A DNA stretch of 64,000 nucleotides from Salinivenus lutea (GTDB taxonomy: Bacteria > Bacteroidota > Rhodothermia > Rhodothermales > Salinibacteraceae). Location: assembly GCA_002894685.1 (NCBI GenBank), contig NCRC01000002.1, positions 124,001 to 188,000 of the forward strand. The letters run 5' to 3'. Below, piece by piece: positions 17,071 to 25,804 of this stretch; within the stretch, counting starts at the first letter, position 1, and each line of letters opens with the position of its first letter. Both the position numbers and the translations under genes were made by a program. The notes below the pieces were generated by a model. That model saw only the letters and a list, made by a program, of their open reading frames with translations. It did not search any database and was not told the DNA's origin.

Positions 17071-19791
17071 CTAGTCGCTCACCTTCTCCTTCATCTCGGC
17101 GAGCTTCATCAGCGCCTCCACCGGCGTGATGCGGTTCGGGTCAATCTCGCTCAGCATCTCCTTGATCTCCTCGGCCACCGGATCGGGCTGGGCAAACAGG
17201 TGCATCTGGTTGGCCTGGCTGTCCTCAAGGTCCGGCACCGCGTCGGCGTCGCCCTTTTTCGCCCGCATGCCGTCGCCCGACGGGGTCTCGGCCTCCTCCG
17301 TCCCCGTCTCGCCATCCCCCACCTCCAGGTGCTGGCTCTCCAGATTGTGGAGCACCTCGCGCGCCCGGGCAATCACGGCGTCGGGGAGACCGGCCATCCG
17401 CGCCACCTCAATGCCGTAGGAGTGGTCGGCCCCACCCCGGATGAGCTTGCGGAGGAAGACAATCTCGCCCTCGTGCTCGCTCACCTGGATGCGGTAGTTG
17501 TGCACCCGGTCCAGGCGATCGGCCATCGCGTTGAGCTCGTGGTAGTGCGTCGCAAAGAGGGTGCGCGCCGCCACTTCGGGCCGCTCGTGCAGGTACTCCA
17601 CGATGGCCCAGGCGATGGAGAGGCCATCGAACGTCGAGGTGCCACGGCCCACCTCATCGAGTAAGATGAGGGAGCGCGACGTGGCGTTGTTCAGGATGTT
17701 GGCCGCCTCGTTCATCTCCACGAGGAACGTGCTCTCCCCCGCCGCCAGGTTGTCCGACGCCCCCACACGGGTAAAGATGCGATCGACCACACCGATGTGC
17801 GCGGCGTCGGCGGGCACAAAACTGCCCACCTGCGCCAACAGCGTGATGAGGCCCACCTGCCGGAGCGCCACACTCTTCCCGGCCATGTTCGGACCGGTGA
17901 TGATCAGGATCTGCTCGTCGTCCGGGTCGAGGTACGTATCGTTCGGGATGAACGGGTCGCCCGGCTCCAGGGTCTGCTCCACCACCGGATGACGCCCCTC
18001 TTCGATGTCGATGGTCAGGCTGTCGTCGACCGTCGGGCGGACGTAGTCGTGCCGCTCGGCGACCGCGGCGAGGCCCGTGTAGCAATCGAGGTGCGCCAGG
18101 AGCTCGGCGTTCTTTTGGAGAACCGGCGTCCGCTGGGCGAAGCGGTCGCGGAGGTCGTTGAAGAGCTCCAGCTCCAGGGTTTCCATCTTTTCCTCCGCCG
18201 TCAGGATCTTCTCCTCCATCTCTTTTAGCTCGGGCGTCACGTAGCGCTCCGAGTTGACGAGCGTCTGCTTGCGGATGTAATCGTCCGGCACCTTGTCGGC
18301 GTGGGTGTCGGTGACCTCCAGGTAGTAGCCGAACACCTTGTTGAACCCCACCTTGAGCGAGGGAATGTCGGTGCGCTCGCTCTCTTCCTTCTCCAAGTTG
18401 GCCACCCAGTCCTTCCCCTCCTGTGCAATCGTCCGCAGCTCATCGAGCTCCTCGGAGTAGCCGTCGCAGATGAGCCCGCCCTCGCTAATCTTGGCGGGCG
18501 GATCGTCCACGAGTGCGTTGTCGATCTGCTCGACGATCTCGGGACACAGCTCCAGTTCGTCCTCAATCTCGTCGATCGCCGCACAGCCCGTGTCGCTGAG
18601 CCGCGCTTTGAGGTCGGGGAGGCGGCGGAGCGTGTGTTTCACCGCGTTGAGGTCGTCGGGCGACGCGCGGCCGGTGGCCACCTTGCCCGCCAGCCGCTCC
18701 AGGTCGCCCATCTGCCCCAGTTGCTCCTGCAGGTCCTCGCGCAGGTGCCGGTCGTTCACAAACGCCTCCACGGCGTCGAGACGATGCTGGATCCGATCCA
18801 CCTCGCGCAGCGGCCGCACGAGCCAGGCGCGCAGGCGACGTCCCCCCATCGGGGTTTCCGTCTCGTCCAGGATTTGGATGAGGGTCCCCTCGTGCCCGTC
18901 GTCCTGGATGGACTGCACCAGCTCCAAATTCCGCTTGGTCGCGGGATCAAGGGCGATGTGCTCCTCCTTCGAATACCGCTTGATCTTACGCACGTGGGGC
19001 AGCTTGCCCTTTTGCGTCTCCCCCAGGTAGTAGAGCGCGGCCCCCGCGGCCACCACGCCCTGGTCCATGTCGTCTACGCCGAACCCCTTCAGCGAGTGGG
19101 TCTCAAAGTGGTCGAGCAGCGTCTGGTAGGCGAAGTCGTACTTGAACACCCAATCCTCCTGCTCCGTCACCGTAAACGGAATCTCGCGAAGCTGCGCCTG
19201 CAGCCGGTCGGTCCGTCGCTTGTCGAGGATGACCTCCGACGGCGCTACGGTCTGGATCAGGTCCGTGAGTTGCTCCTCCGGCGCCTCCGTCACACTGAAC
19301 TCCCCCGTCGTCGCGTCGATGAACGCGAAGCCGATCGTCCCCTTGTTCCGCCCGGTCCCAAAGTGCACCGCCGCCAGGAAGTTGGACTGTTTGGGCGTGA
19401 GCAGCTGATCGTGAAAGGACACCCCCGGCGTCACGACCTCCACCACGTCGCGGTCCACCACCTTCCCGCTCGAATTGTCGGCGTCCTCGGTCTGCTCACA
19501 GATCGCCACGCGAAGGCCCGAGCGGATCAGCTTCGGCAGGTGACTGTCGACGGCGTGGTGGGGGAAGCCGGCCATCGGCACATCGTCGGCCTCCCCGTTG
19601 TTGCGCTCGGTGAGCGTGATGCCGAGGATGCGGCTCACCGTTTTCGCGTCGTCGTCGAAGGTCTCGTAGAAGTCCCCCATCCGAAACAGCAGGATCGCCT
19701 TGGGGTGGCGTTCCTTGATCTTGTAGTACTGCCGCATCAGGGGCGTGCGGCCCTTGTTGGTCGTGGAGGAGTCGGTTTGCGCGTCCGCCAT
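17071..19791 (-). CDS. mutS: DNA mismatch repair protein MutS (MutS1)
   Basis: Recognises mismatches and small loops and starts repair with MutL. The 906 residues carry the mismatch-contacting F-x-E (MGDFYETF, residues 39-45), the connector and lever domains, the ATPase Walker A ITGPNMAGKS (about residue 630), Walker B in SLILLDEVGRGTSTFDG and the His of FATHYHEL. The C-terminal tail has an acidic linker followed by the small dimer/tetramer helix (EIKEMLSEIDPNRITPVEAL). ATG 19791 fits the family start; 65 further open codons upstream are not conserved-looking. mutL is not in the window. The J-domain-like gene ends 195 bases upstream on the same strand. Confidence 0.97.
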   Translation of the reverse strand: MADAQTDSSTTNKGRTPLMRQYYKIKERHPKAILLFRMGDFYETFDDDAKTVSRILGITLTERNNGEADDVPMAGFPHHAVDSHLPKLIRSGLRVAICEQTEDADNSSGKVVDRDVVEVVTPGVSFHDQLLTPKQSNFLAAVHFGTGRNKGTIGFAFIDATTGEFSVTEAPEEQLTDLIQTVAPSEVILDKRRTDRLQAQLREIPFTVTEQEDWVFKYDFAYQTLLDHFETHSLKGFGVDDMDQGVVAAGAALYYLGETQKGKLPHVRKIKRYSKEEHIALDPATKRNLELVQSIQDDGHEGTLIQILDETETPMGGRRLRAWLVRPLREVDRIQHRLDAVEAFVNDRHLREDLQEQLGQMGDLERLAGKVATGRASPDDLNAVKHTLRRLPDLKARLSDTGCAAIDEIEDELELCPEIVEQIDNALVDDPPAKISEGGLICDGYSEELDELRTIAQEGKDWVANLEKEESERTDIPSLKVGFNKVFGYYLEVTDTHADKVPDDYIRKQTLVNSERYVTPELKEMEEKILTAEEKMETLELELFNDLRDRFAQRTPVLQKNAELLAHLDCYTGLAAVAERHDYVRPTVDDSLTIDIEEGRHPVVEQTLEPGDPFIPNDTYLDPDDEQILIITGPNMAGKSVALRQVGLITLLAQVGSFVPADAAHIGVVDRIFTRVGASDNLAAGESTFLVEMNEAANILNNATSRSLILLDEVGRGTSTFDGLSIAWAIVEYLHERPEVAARTLFATHYHELNAMADRLDRVHNYRIQVSEHEGEIVFLRKLIRGGADHSYGIEVARMAGLPDAVIARAREVLHNLESQHLEVGDGETGTEEAETPSGDGMRAKKGDADAVPDLEDSQANQMHLFAQPDPVAEEIKEMLSEIDPNRITPVEALMKLAEMKEKVSD

Positions 19792-19986
19792 GCAAAAACG
19801 GAGATTGTGCCTGCGAAGAGCTGCGGAGAAATTAACGTAGCGCACGGCCACGGCAGTTACAACGGCCCTGCGCGTCGCGACGGAGGATCTGTACGACTTT
19901 TCTTTTGCAATAACAGAACCCCAGCGTCCCCACCGGAGCCGTGCGGCCGACACATCTCCCCTCCGCTCGAGGTCGCGTCGCCCCAA

Positions 19987-20628
19987 CTACTCCGTCGTCA
20001 ATTGACGCACCCGGCGACGGAGACTCCGAATCCAGCTCTCGATGGCCGCGTCCAGCGTCCCGGCTTCTTCCAACACCTGGTGCGCCTCCGATTCCCGCAG
20101 CCGCCGAATGGAGACGTCGAGCTCCTCCACCGCCTCTCTGAGCGCCTCCGAGTCGCGGCTCTCCTGGGCCTGCGACTGCGTCGGGAATCCCCAGTCCTCC
20201 AGGGCCTGGGCCGTTGCCTGCACCGCCTCGGTGTATCCCGACGCGTGGGCCCGCTCCAGCGCCTGGAAGGTTGCCTCCGCCTCGGCCCGATAGTCTTCCG
20301 GGACCCGGTCCGGATGGCAGTGCTTGCTTGCCTGCCGGAACGCCGCCTTTGCCTCGGACTCGGACGGCGCCGCGCCGGCACGGGCCTCTCGGAAGGAATC
20401 ATACGCCCGCTGCGCATCGTGGTAGGCATTGCGAAGGCGAGCACTTCGCATTCGGGCCTGAGCGGCGGCCCGCAGACGCTCCACCCCGAGGCGAAGGACC
20501 TTCTCCTTCAGCGGGGCCACCTCCTCTCGGTACCGCGCCTCCAGGCCACGCACGCGCCGCTCCAGCACGGCCTTCTCCTGCTGCCGCTCGGCCAATCGAC
20601 GACGGAGGGTGTGTCTCTCGGTATTCAC
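19987..20628 (-). CDS. J-domain-like protein with coiled coil
   Basis: The 213-residue protein starts at a GTG. Residues 1-85 are a highly charged Arg/Glu coiled coil. Residues 90-125 read like the core of a DnaJ J-domain: an aliphatic helix AKAAFRQASKHC, then HPD (105-107), then AEATFQALERAHASG. The HPD motif is what stimulates the ATPase of DnaK. The first J-domain helix is not recognisable, so it may be a degenerate or type III J protein. A second helical region fills residues 150-213. It is divergent from the UspA gene across 145 bases. The J assignment is moderately sure; the client is unknown. Confidence 0.65.
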   Translation of the reverse strand: MNTERHTLRRRLAERQQEKAVLERRVRGLEARYREEVAPLKEKVLRLGVERLRAAAQARMRSARLRNAYHDAQRAYDSFREARAGAAPSESEAKAAFRQASKHCHPDRVPEDYRAEAEATFQALERAHASGYTEAVQATAQALEDWGFPTQSQAQESRDSEALREAVEELDVSIRRLRESEAHQVLEEAGTLDAAIESWIRSLRRRVRQLTTE

Positions 20629-20773
20629 GTCGGTGTCAGGGACTCGTCCCAGAGAACCCGCAGTGCAAATACAAAAATCTGAGGACTGAGATCCGATTGC
20701 GCGCTTCCTATATTGCCGATCGGTCCCCCTCTGGCGACCCGCACTCTTCTTTCATCAATTCCCTGAGCTCGCC

Positions 20774-21217
20774 ATGTACGGCACCATTCTCATTCCTGTC
20801 GACCTCTCCACGAACAACGTCGCCGTGATCAACACGATGCGTCGGCTCGGCACCCCGGGCGACACCACCGTGCTCCTCCACCACGTCATCGAGACCCTTC
20901 AGGAGGACGAGCCGGGCGAGATGGACGACTTCTACGAGGAGCTTCGCGCCGAGGCCGAGGAGAAGATGGCGCGGTGGGCCGATCAGATTGCCAACGATGG
21001 ATACGAGGTGCGTGCCGAGATCACGTACGGCCAGCGGGCCCCCGAGATCACGCGGTTCGCGGAGGCGGAAGGGGTCGACCTTATCGTGCAGCGCTCCCAC
21101 CAGGTCGACCGCGACGACGACCCGGAGACCAGCGTGGGAACGGTGAGCCACCAGGTCGCCATCTTCGCCCCGTGCTCCGTCCTGCTCGTACGCGACGACG
21201 CAGAAGCAGAGCGTTAG
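20774..21217 (+). CDS. Universal stress protein (UspA family)
   Basis: A 147-residue single Usp domain: MYGTILIPVDLS is the standard first strand with the nucleotide-contacting Asp, and the C-terminus TSVGTVSHQVAIFAPCSVLLVRDD matches the last motif (G-T-V-S then C-S-V-L-L-V). The ATP-binding G-x-x-G loop usually found before it is replaced by QRSHQVDRDDDPE, so nucleotide binding is uncertain. Very acidic. Its TAG stop shares four bases (TTAG at 21214-21217) with the TAA stop of the convergent reductase gene. Confidence 0.88.
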   Translation: MYGTILIPVDLSTNNVAVINTMRRLGTPGDTTVLLHHVIETLQEDEPGEMDDFYEELRAEAEEKMARWADQIANDGYEVRAEITYGQRAPEITRFAEAEGVDLIVQRSHQVDRDDDPETSVGTVSHQVAIFAPCSVLLVRDDAEAER

Positions 21218-23553
21218 GCGGCCTGCCCGGACTCCTGCTCCTGGATGCGGGCCAGCGACGCCTCCAGCGCATCGGTGGTGATTACCTGACCGGTGTTGGG
21301 ATCCACCTGCCCGAACTCCAGCACACCCGTCGGGCAGCTCTGCACGCAGGCCGAGCACCGCACGCACTGCGGGTCGTCCATCGGCTCCCCCTTCTGCGCG
21401 AACGACATGACGTCGATGCCCTGGTGGCAGACGCTGGTGCACACGTTGCAGGAGATGCACTTCTTCTTGTCCGCCAGGATGCGGAAGCGGCTGAACCGGT
21501 GGTAAATGTGCATGAGCGCGGCGAGCGGGCAGAAGAAGCGACACCAGAACCGCCCACTGAGCCAGAAATACACCCCAAAGCCGACCATCCCGGCCAGGAT
21601 GATGTCGACCACCCAGCTGTAGTTGAGTTGGAGCCCGAACCATTCGCCGGTGAGCCCCGCCCAGAACAGGGCCGTCGCGCCCGACCCCGGCCAGATCCAC
21701 CCCACGATTCGAAGGGCCAGGAGCACGAAGGCCAACGCCATAATCACCTGCCCTGCGAGGTTCAGCTTATTCCATCCCTCGCCGTGCGGCATTTTCTCGC
21801 GGTGTTGGTCGCCCAGGGTTTCGGCGAGCGCGCCGCAGGTGCAGATCCAGCCGCAGTACGCCCCTTTGCCCCAGAAGTAGATCATGCCCGGGATCAGGAC
21901 GAAGGTTTGCACGAAGCAGATGGCGAGCCACCACCAGAGGGGATCCGACGTGAAGACATTCCAGATGAAAAGGGGCCACGCCAGGATGAAGCCGTACGCC
22001 CGCCAGTACTGCCGCCCGTGAACGGCCGACTCGCTCACCGGAAAGAGGGCGTCCAGCAGCCCCGTGGGGAGCAGCCCATTGACGCCGAGATACGGAAGCA
22101 CGATTTCCGGCAGAATGAAGAGTGGCAGCGTCTGCACGGCCATCAGCGTCAGGGTCTGCACCCGGATGTACGGCGTCTTCCGCCGGCGAATGCGCTTGAC
22201 CCCGAAAACAACCACGAGGGCGGAGTACGCGAAGGTGTAGTAGAACCCCGGGTTCGACATCGACGCGAGCGTGACGTCTACCAGTCCGGTCCCGCTCCCG
22301 GGCGTCCAGCCAAACGGGAAGAGCTCGGCCGACTGCGCCAGCCGCCCCAGCCATCCCCCATCCTTCCAGCTGTAGATGGCCGCCATGAAGAGGAAGAAGG
22401 AGGCAAACGCCCCGATGCGCCCCCAGTTGAGCCGCCCCAGCCAGTCGAGGGAGGACACGGCGTCGCCAAGGGACTCGGGGACGTCGCCCCAGTCGTTGCG
22501 TAGTTGGACCCCGGATCGCCGGAAAAAGTCGAGCGGCGCCTCCCGTCCAATCATTGCGAACACCTCCCGCGCCGGCACCCGGTCGGTCGTTCCCTCCGCG
22601 TCCGAGAGCACCACGGCCTCCTCCTCCACCGCTTCCACGTCGGTCGGCATCCGAAGGGTGAGCGTGCCCGCAGCGTCCTCCCCTGCGGCCAGTTCGTGTA
22701 GCCGCTCCACGTTCTCTTCTTTCGGGCGGACAAATTCCGCCCGGCGGTACGAGAGCGTGACGTTCGCCCCGTGTTCGGTGAGCGCGATGGCCGCCTCCGC
22801 CGCCGAGTCGCCGCCGCCAATCACCACCACGTCCTCCCCCTCGCACCGGGTCGGGTCGTACAACCGGTGATGCACGTGGTCTCGGTCCTCGCCCGGCACC
22901 CCCAAGTCCCGAAAGTTCCCGCTGCGGCCGATCGCCACAACCACATTGGCCGCCGACACCCGCTCCCCCTCGCTCGTCACCACGTCCACTCCGGTCGCCG
23001 TTTTGTCGATCCGGTGGGCCTCGGCGTGGCGAACCGGAATGTCCTCCGTTTGCGCCTCCAGCTCTTCAATCAGCGCTTCCCGATCCTCGGCAGTGACCTG
23101 CAGGTCGCCCGCCGGCGTCATATCGTTCGGGTAGGTGTAGATCGGCTTTCCCTTCTGGAAGTCGTGGATCGTGGCGAAGCGACGGCGCGCCTCGAGCACA
23201 CAGTAGGAGAGCCCCTGCTTCTCCGCCTCTCGGGCCGCCGCCATGCCCGACGTCCCGGCGCCCAGGATCACCACGTCGTACGGCTCGTCGCCCGGGGCCC
23301 CTCCCTCCGCCGCTCGTCCGTGCGAGGCCAGGTGCCGGACCGCCTTCACGCCGCCGTCGACCGAAAACTTGAGCAACGGCACCCCCGCGAGATCGCCCAC
23401 GACGTACACCCCGTCCACATTTGTTTGGAAGTACTCATCGACGCGGGGGAGTTGCTCCACGTCCCCGGCCGGCCATTGCAGGTGCAGCCAGTGGGCATAC
23501 CGTGCCAGTGGGCGCAGGAGACGCTGGATCCCGTGGAAGAGAAAGGAAAGCAT
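21214..23553 (-). CDS. Flavin/NAD(P) reductase fused to NapH/CcoG-like membrane module and two 4Fe-4S clusters
   Basis: A 779-residue fusion. Residues 36-75 (QTNVDGVYVVGDLAGVPLLK) look like the C-terminal FAD segment of a thioredoxin-reductase-like enzyme. A normal FAD-binding start follows (PYDVVILGAGTSGMAAA, about 92-107), then an NAD(P) site (VVVIGGGDSAAEAA, about 240) and MIGREAPLDFF (about 340). About five to six membrane helices come next with cysteine motifs of NapH/CcoG/NosR type (YCGWICTCG, FWCRFFCP). Two ferredoxin motifs, CISCNVCTSVCHQG and CVRCSACVQSCPTG, stand near the C-terminus. It should move electrons from NAD(P)H through FAD and Fe-S to or from a membrane partner. The flavin domain looks circularly permuted. 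ATG 23553 is chosen before MLSFLFHG. The stop overlaps the convergent UspA stop by four bases. Confidence 0.85.
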   Translation of the reverse strand: MLSFLFHGIQRLLRPLARYAHWLHLQWPAGDVEQLPRVDEYFQTNVDGVYVVGDLAGVPLLKFSVDGGVKAVRHLASHGRAAEGGAPGDEPYDVVILGAGTSGMAAAREAEKQGLSYCVLEARRRFATIHDFQKGKPIYTYPNDMTPAGDLQVTAEDREALIEELEAQTEDIPVRHAEAHRIDKTATGVDVVTSEGERVSAANVVVAIGRSGNFRDLGVPGEDRDHVHHRLYDPTRCEGEDVVVIGGGDSAAEAAIALTEHGANVTLSYRRAEFVRPKEENVERLHELAAGEDAAGTLTLRMPTDVEAVEEEAVVLSDAEGTTDRVPAREVFAMIGREAPLDFFRRSGVQLRNDWGDVPESLGDAVSSLDWLGRLNWGRIGAFASFFLFMAAIYSWKDGGWLGRLAQSAELFPFGWTPGSGTGLVDVTLASMSNPGFYYTFAYSALVVVFGVKRIRRRKTPYIRVQTLTLMAVQTLPLFILPEIVLPYLGVNGLLPTGLLDALFPVSESAVHGRQYWRAYGFILAWPLFIWNVFTSDPLWWWLAICFVQTFVLIPGMIYFWGKGAYCGWICTCGALAETLGDQHREKMPHGEGWNKLNLAGQVIMALAFVLLALRIVGWIWPGSGATALFWAGLTGEWFGLQLNYSWVVDIILAGMVGFGVYFWLSGRFWCRFFCPLAALMHIYHRFSRFRILADKKKCISCNVCTSVCHQGIDVMSFAQKGEPMDDPQCVRCSACVQSCPTGVLEFGQVDPNTGQVITTDALEASLARIQEQESGQAA

Positions 23554-23716
23554 GCGCGATTGAGCTTTGAAATGAAGGGGCTCCCTCCACACTACGGTAA
23601 GGGGCCCGACAGGAGGGGAACGTTACGCCGCCGCCTTGCTATCAGGGTCGGCGGTGCTCTTGCCGTCGTGCCTTTCTCTTAACGGCTCCGAGCCCACTGG
23701 GCTCCACACCTTGCCA

Positions 23717-24652
23717 ATGATCTACGGTCTTGCGGGCAATCCAACCAAATCTGCCATCTGGGGCCCCGTGGCACAAACCATAGACTGGCTCCGAGAGCAC
23801 GACCTGGACTTTTGGATTCATGACCCGATCGCCAAGGGCCTGCTCGAACACGACTATAGCCCCGACGGGCTCGTCAACGACCGACGCGTCGACGACATTG
23901 CGGCCGCGAGCGACCTCGTCCTCTCATTCGGCGGAGACGGGACCCTGCTCCGCACCGCCCACCAGACCGGCCCCAACGACACGCCCCTCCTGGGCGTCAA
24001 CATTGGACGGCTCGGCTTCCTGGCCGACATTGAAGTCGACCAGTTGCCCGACGCCCTACAATGCATCGAGGCCGGGGAGTACACGGTGGAGGAGCGGATT
24101 GCCCTCCAGGTGCAAACCAGCAACCAGCAGGCATTCGACAGTGAATGGGCGGTGAACGAGTTTGTCCTAAACCGGAGCGGCTCAGCCGGCCTCATCAAAG
24201 TCAAAGTCGCCGTCGACGGGACGCCCCTGAACACGTACTGGGCCGACGGCCTCATCATCGCCACCCCGACCGGCTCGACCGCCTACTCGCTCTCCACCGG
24301 AGGCCCCATCATCACACCCGGGGTCGACGCCATCATTCTCACGCCCATCGCCCCCCATACGCTGACCGTTCGCCCCATGGTGTTGCCGGCGGACGCCACC
24401 ATCACGTGCCGCGTGCTGGGCGACGAGCTGCCCTACGTGTTCGCGGCCGACGGCCGCAGCACCCTCTTCGATACGTTTCAGAACGAGTTTCGGATTCGCC
24501 GGGCCGCCCACACCGTAAACCTGGTGAAGCTACCGGGTCAACACTTTTTCCATACGCTGCGATCGAAACTGATGTGGGGCGCGCACCGTTCGTCCGATCC
24601 GTCTGAGGGGGCGTTCCCTACCGACGAGCGCAACGACGAGTACGGGGCGTGA
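23717..24652 (+). CDS. nadK: NAD kinase
   Basis: Phosphorylates NAD to NADP with ATP or polyphosphate; cytosolic. The 311 residues show LSFGGDGTLLRTA with GGDGT at 72-76, NIGRLGFLAD (about 100), the middle block LNRSGSAGLIKV, and TPTGSTAYSLSTGGPI (about 190), followed by APHTLTVRPMVLP. ATG 23717 gives MIYGLAGNPTK, the usual beginning; the frame is open upstream to an ATG at 23636. It is divergent from the reductase gene (163 bases between start codons). The tRNA-Phe gene follows 91 bases downstream with its own promoter-like signals. Confidence 0.96.
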   Translation: MIYGLAGNPTKSAIWGPVAQTIDWLREHDLDFWIHDPIAKGLLEHDYSPDGLVNDRRVDDIAAASDLVLSFGGDGTLLRTAHQTGPNDTPLLGVNIGRLGFLADIEVDQLPDALQCIEAGEYTVEERIALQVQTSNQQAFDSEWAVNEFVLNRSGSAGLIKVKVAVDGTPLNTYWADGLIIATPTGSTAYSLSTGGPIITPGVDAIILTPIAPHTLTVRPMVLPADATITCRVLGDELPYVFAADGRSTLFDTFQNEFRIRRAAHTVNLVKLPGQHFFHTLRSKLMWGAHRSSDPSEGAFPTDERNDEYGA

Positions 24653-24678
24653 AGGGGGCATTAAGCCCCGGTGCACCC

Positions 24679-24710
24679 GTTGATTCCGCCTCTCGATGTC
24701 GGTACCTTCG
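24679..24710 (+). promoter_or_regulatory. Candidate Bacteroidota-type promoter of tRNA-Phe
   Basis: GTTG at 24679-24682 and TACCTTCG at 24703-24710 are 20 bases apart. This fits the Bacteroidota housekeeping pattern TTTG, about 19-20 bases, TAnnTTTG, with one mismatch in each fixed part. Transcription would start about 24717, some 27 bases before the mature tRNA. A GAGTT-GACC-AACTC hairpin lies at 24721-24734 in the leader. The match is by eye only. Confidence 0.4.
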
Positions 24711-24743
24711 GTGGTGGAATGAGTTGACCAACTCCACATTCCG

Positions 24744-24816
24744 GGTCAGGTAGCTCAGGTGGTAGAGCAACGGCCTGAAAAGCCGTGTGTCGGCGGTTCG
24801 AATCCGCCCCTGACCA
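24744..24816 (+). tRNA. tRNA-Phe (anticodon GAA)
   Basis: All four arms fold: acceptor GGTCAGG/CCTGACC, D arm with GCTCAGGTGGTAGAGC, anticodon stem ACGGC/GCCGT around loop CTGAAAA (anticodon GAA), and T arm GGCGG-TTCGAAT-CCGCC with discriminator A. It is 73 bases long. The 3' CCA is not encoded: the discriminator is followed by a run of eight C. A hairpin terminator follows. Confidence 0.97.
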
Positions 24817-24825
24817 CCCCCCCCA

Positions 24826-24873
24826 CCCTCGCTTTTCGCCGCCAAGCGGCGCTGAGCGAGGGTTTTTATTTTT
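24826..24873 (+). terminator. Rho-independent terminator after tRNA-Phe
   Basis: An 8-bp stem CCCTCGCT (24826-24833) / AGCGAGGG (24855-24862) contains an inner GCCGC/GCGGC helix. It is followed by TTTTTATTTTT. It begins nine bases after the tRNA end. Confidence 0.88.
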
Positions 24874-24967
24874 GACTCGTGTCATTTCCCGCTCGCGGGA
24901 ACGTCACGCTCACCGCGGCCTGTCCCGTACAGCAAGACGCCCACGCCTAGTCCCAAGCCAACTGCCT

Positions 24968-25291
24968 ATGCCCACGCCCAACGGTTCGTCCGACCCCGCC
25001 TCCCCCGACGAGTCCGACCGCGACACGGTAGCAGACCGCGAGTTTACCGGCGAGCGCCTCGTCATTGACGGGAAGCACTTCGTGGATTGTCGCTTTGAGA
25101 CCTGTACCCTCGTCTTTAAAGGGGGAACGCCGCCTCACTTTATTCGATGTGAGTTTGCCGCGCCGCAGTTTGTGTTCGAGGAAGCAGCCAAGAACACCGT
25201 TCAGCTGATGAGTGCGATCTACGACGGCATCGATCCGCGAATCATCGAACGCACCTTCGATGTCATCCGCGACGGAATCGGCGACGAATAG
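24968..25291 (+). CDS. Small acidic protein with pentapeptide-like strand, unknown function
   Basis: The 107-residue protein starts at ATG 24968 with a disordered Ser/Asp-rich N-terminus. A strand-rich core follows (GERLVIDGKHFVDCRFETCTLVFKG and HFIRCEFAAPQFVFEEAA). The regular 'F-x-x-C-x-F' spacing resembles a short right-handed beta-helix or pentapeptide-repeat piece. A C-terminal helix ends the protein. I do not recognise a named family. The next gene, 42 bases on, is another small unknown on the same strand, so the two may be co-transcribed. Confidence 0.6.
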   Translation: MPTPNGSSDPASPDESDRDTVADREFTGERLVIDGKHFVDCRFETCTLVFKGGTPPHFIRCEFAAPQFVFEEAAKNTVQLMSAIYDGIDPRIIERTFDVIRDGIGDE

Positions 25292-25333
25292 CGGCCCGCT
25301 CACCGACAGCCTTCCCATCACACTCCGCCGCTC

Positions 25334-25744
25334 ATGTCTTCCCCCGACCGCCCCGCACCGAACCTCCCGCCCGACGGGTCTTCGTCTGCCGAGTCAAATG
25401 CGACCGAGGTCGCGGTTGGCGAAAGCCTGCCCACCCGGCAGAAGGGAGGGCTGGAGATCAAGACGACGCGCTCGAAAGAACACCTCTTTACGACGGTCTA
25501 CGCCGACGCGGACACCGGCGAGGTCCGCCTTGCCCTGCAGGTGGACATCCGAACGGGGCAGACGGCCATCGATCCCCGGCGACTGGACCGCTCCTTCTGG
25601 ACCCTGGTTGTCGAAGAGGACAGGTACCCGGCCTCAAAACTGGAGCGCGTGCTGGGACACGTTCCCTCCCCGGGAATCGAGGTGCACCCCGAGCCCCGCG
25701 AGCTCCGAATCTATTCCGATCGAGACGCCCCCAACGCCCAGTAA
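25334..25744 (+). CDS. Small conserved-looking cytosolic protein, unknown function
   Basis: The 136 residues have a disordered N-terminal 35, then a compact alternating core (GGLEIKTTRSKEHLFTTVYADADTGEVRLALQVDIRTGQ), helices with DRSFWTLVVEEDRYPASKLERVLG, and a final strand. There is no signal peptide or metal motif. It follows the gene at 24968 by 42 bases and is convergent with the MerR gene after 60 bases. Coding potential is good because the acidic, GC3-rich codon pattern matches its neighbours; the function is unknown. Confidence 0.55.
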   Translation: MSSPDRPAPNLPPDGSSSAESNATEVAVGESLPTRQKGGLEIKTTRSKEHLFTTVYADADTGEVRLALQVDIRTGQTAIDPRRLDRSFWTLVVEEDRYPASKLERVLGHVPSPGIEVHPEPRELRIYSDRDAPNAQ

Positions 25745-25804
25745 GCACTCCCCCGGGCGGCGCCCCTCTCCTTCCGCACCACTGCCTCCACTGGCGGGAG
25801 CCGA

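Noticed and set aside
18301-20682. Long plus-strand open frame opposite mutS and the J-like gene
   Set aside because: It crosses two real minus-strand genes, has Arg/His-rich composition unlike the acidic proteome, and shows no motif.
20697-20715. TATATT near the UspA gene as a possible -10 box
   Set aside because: No matching upstream box lies at the proper distance, and the fit to the Bacteroidota TAnnTTTG form is poor.
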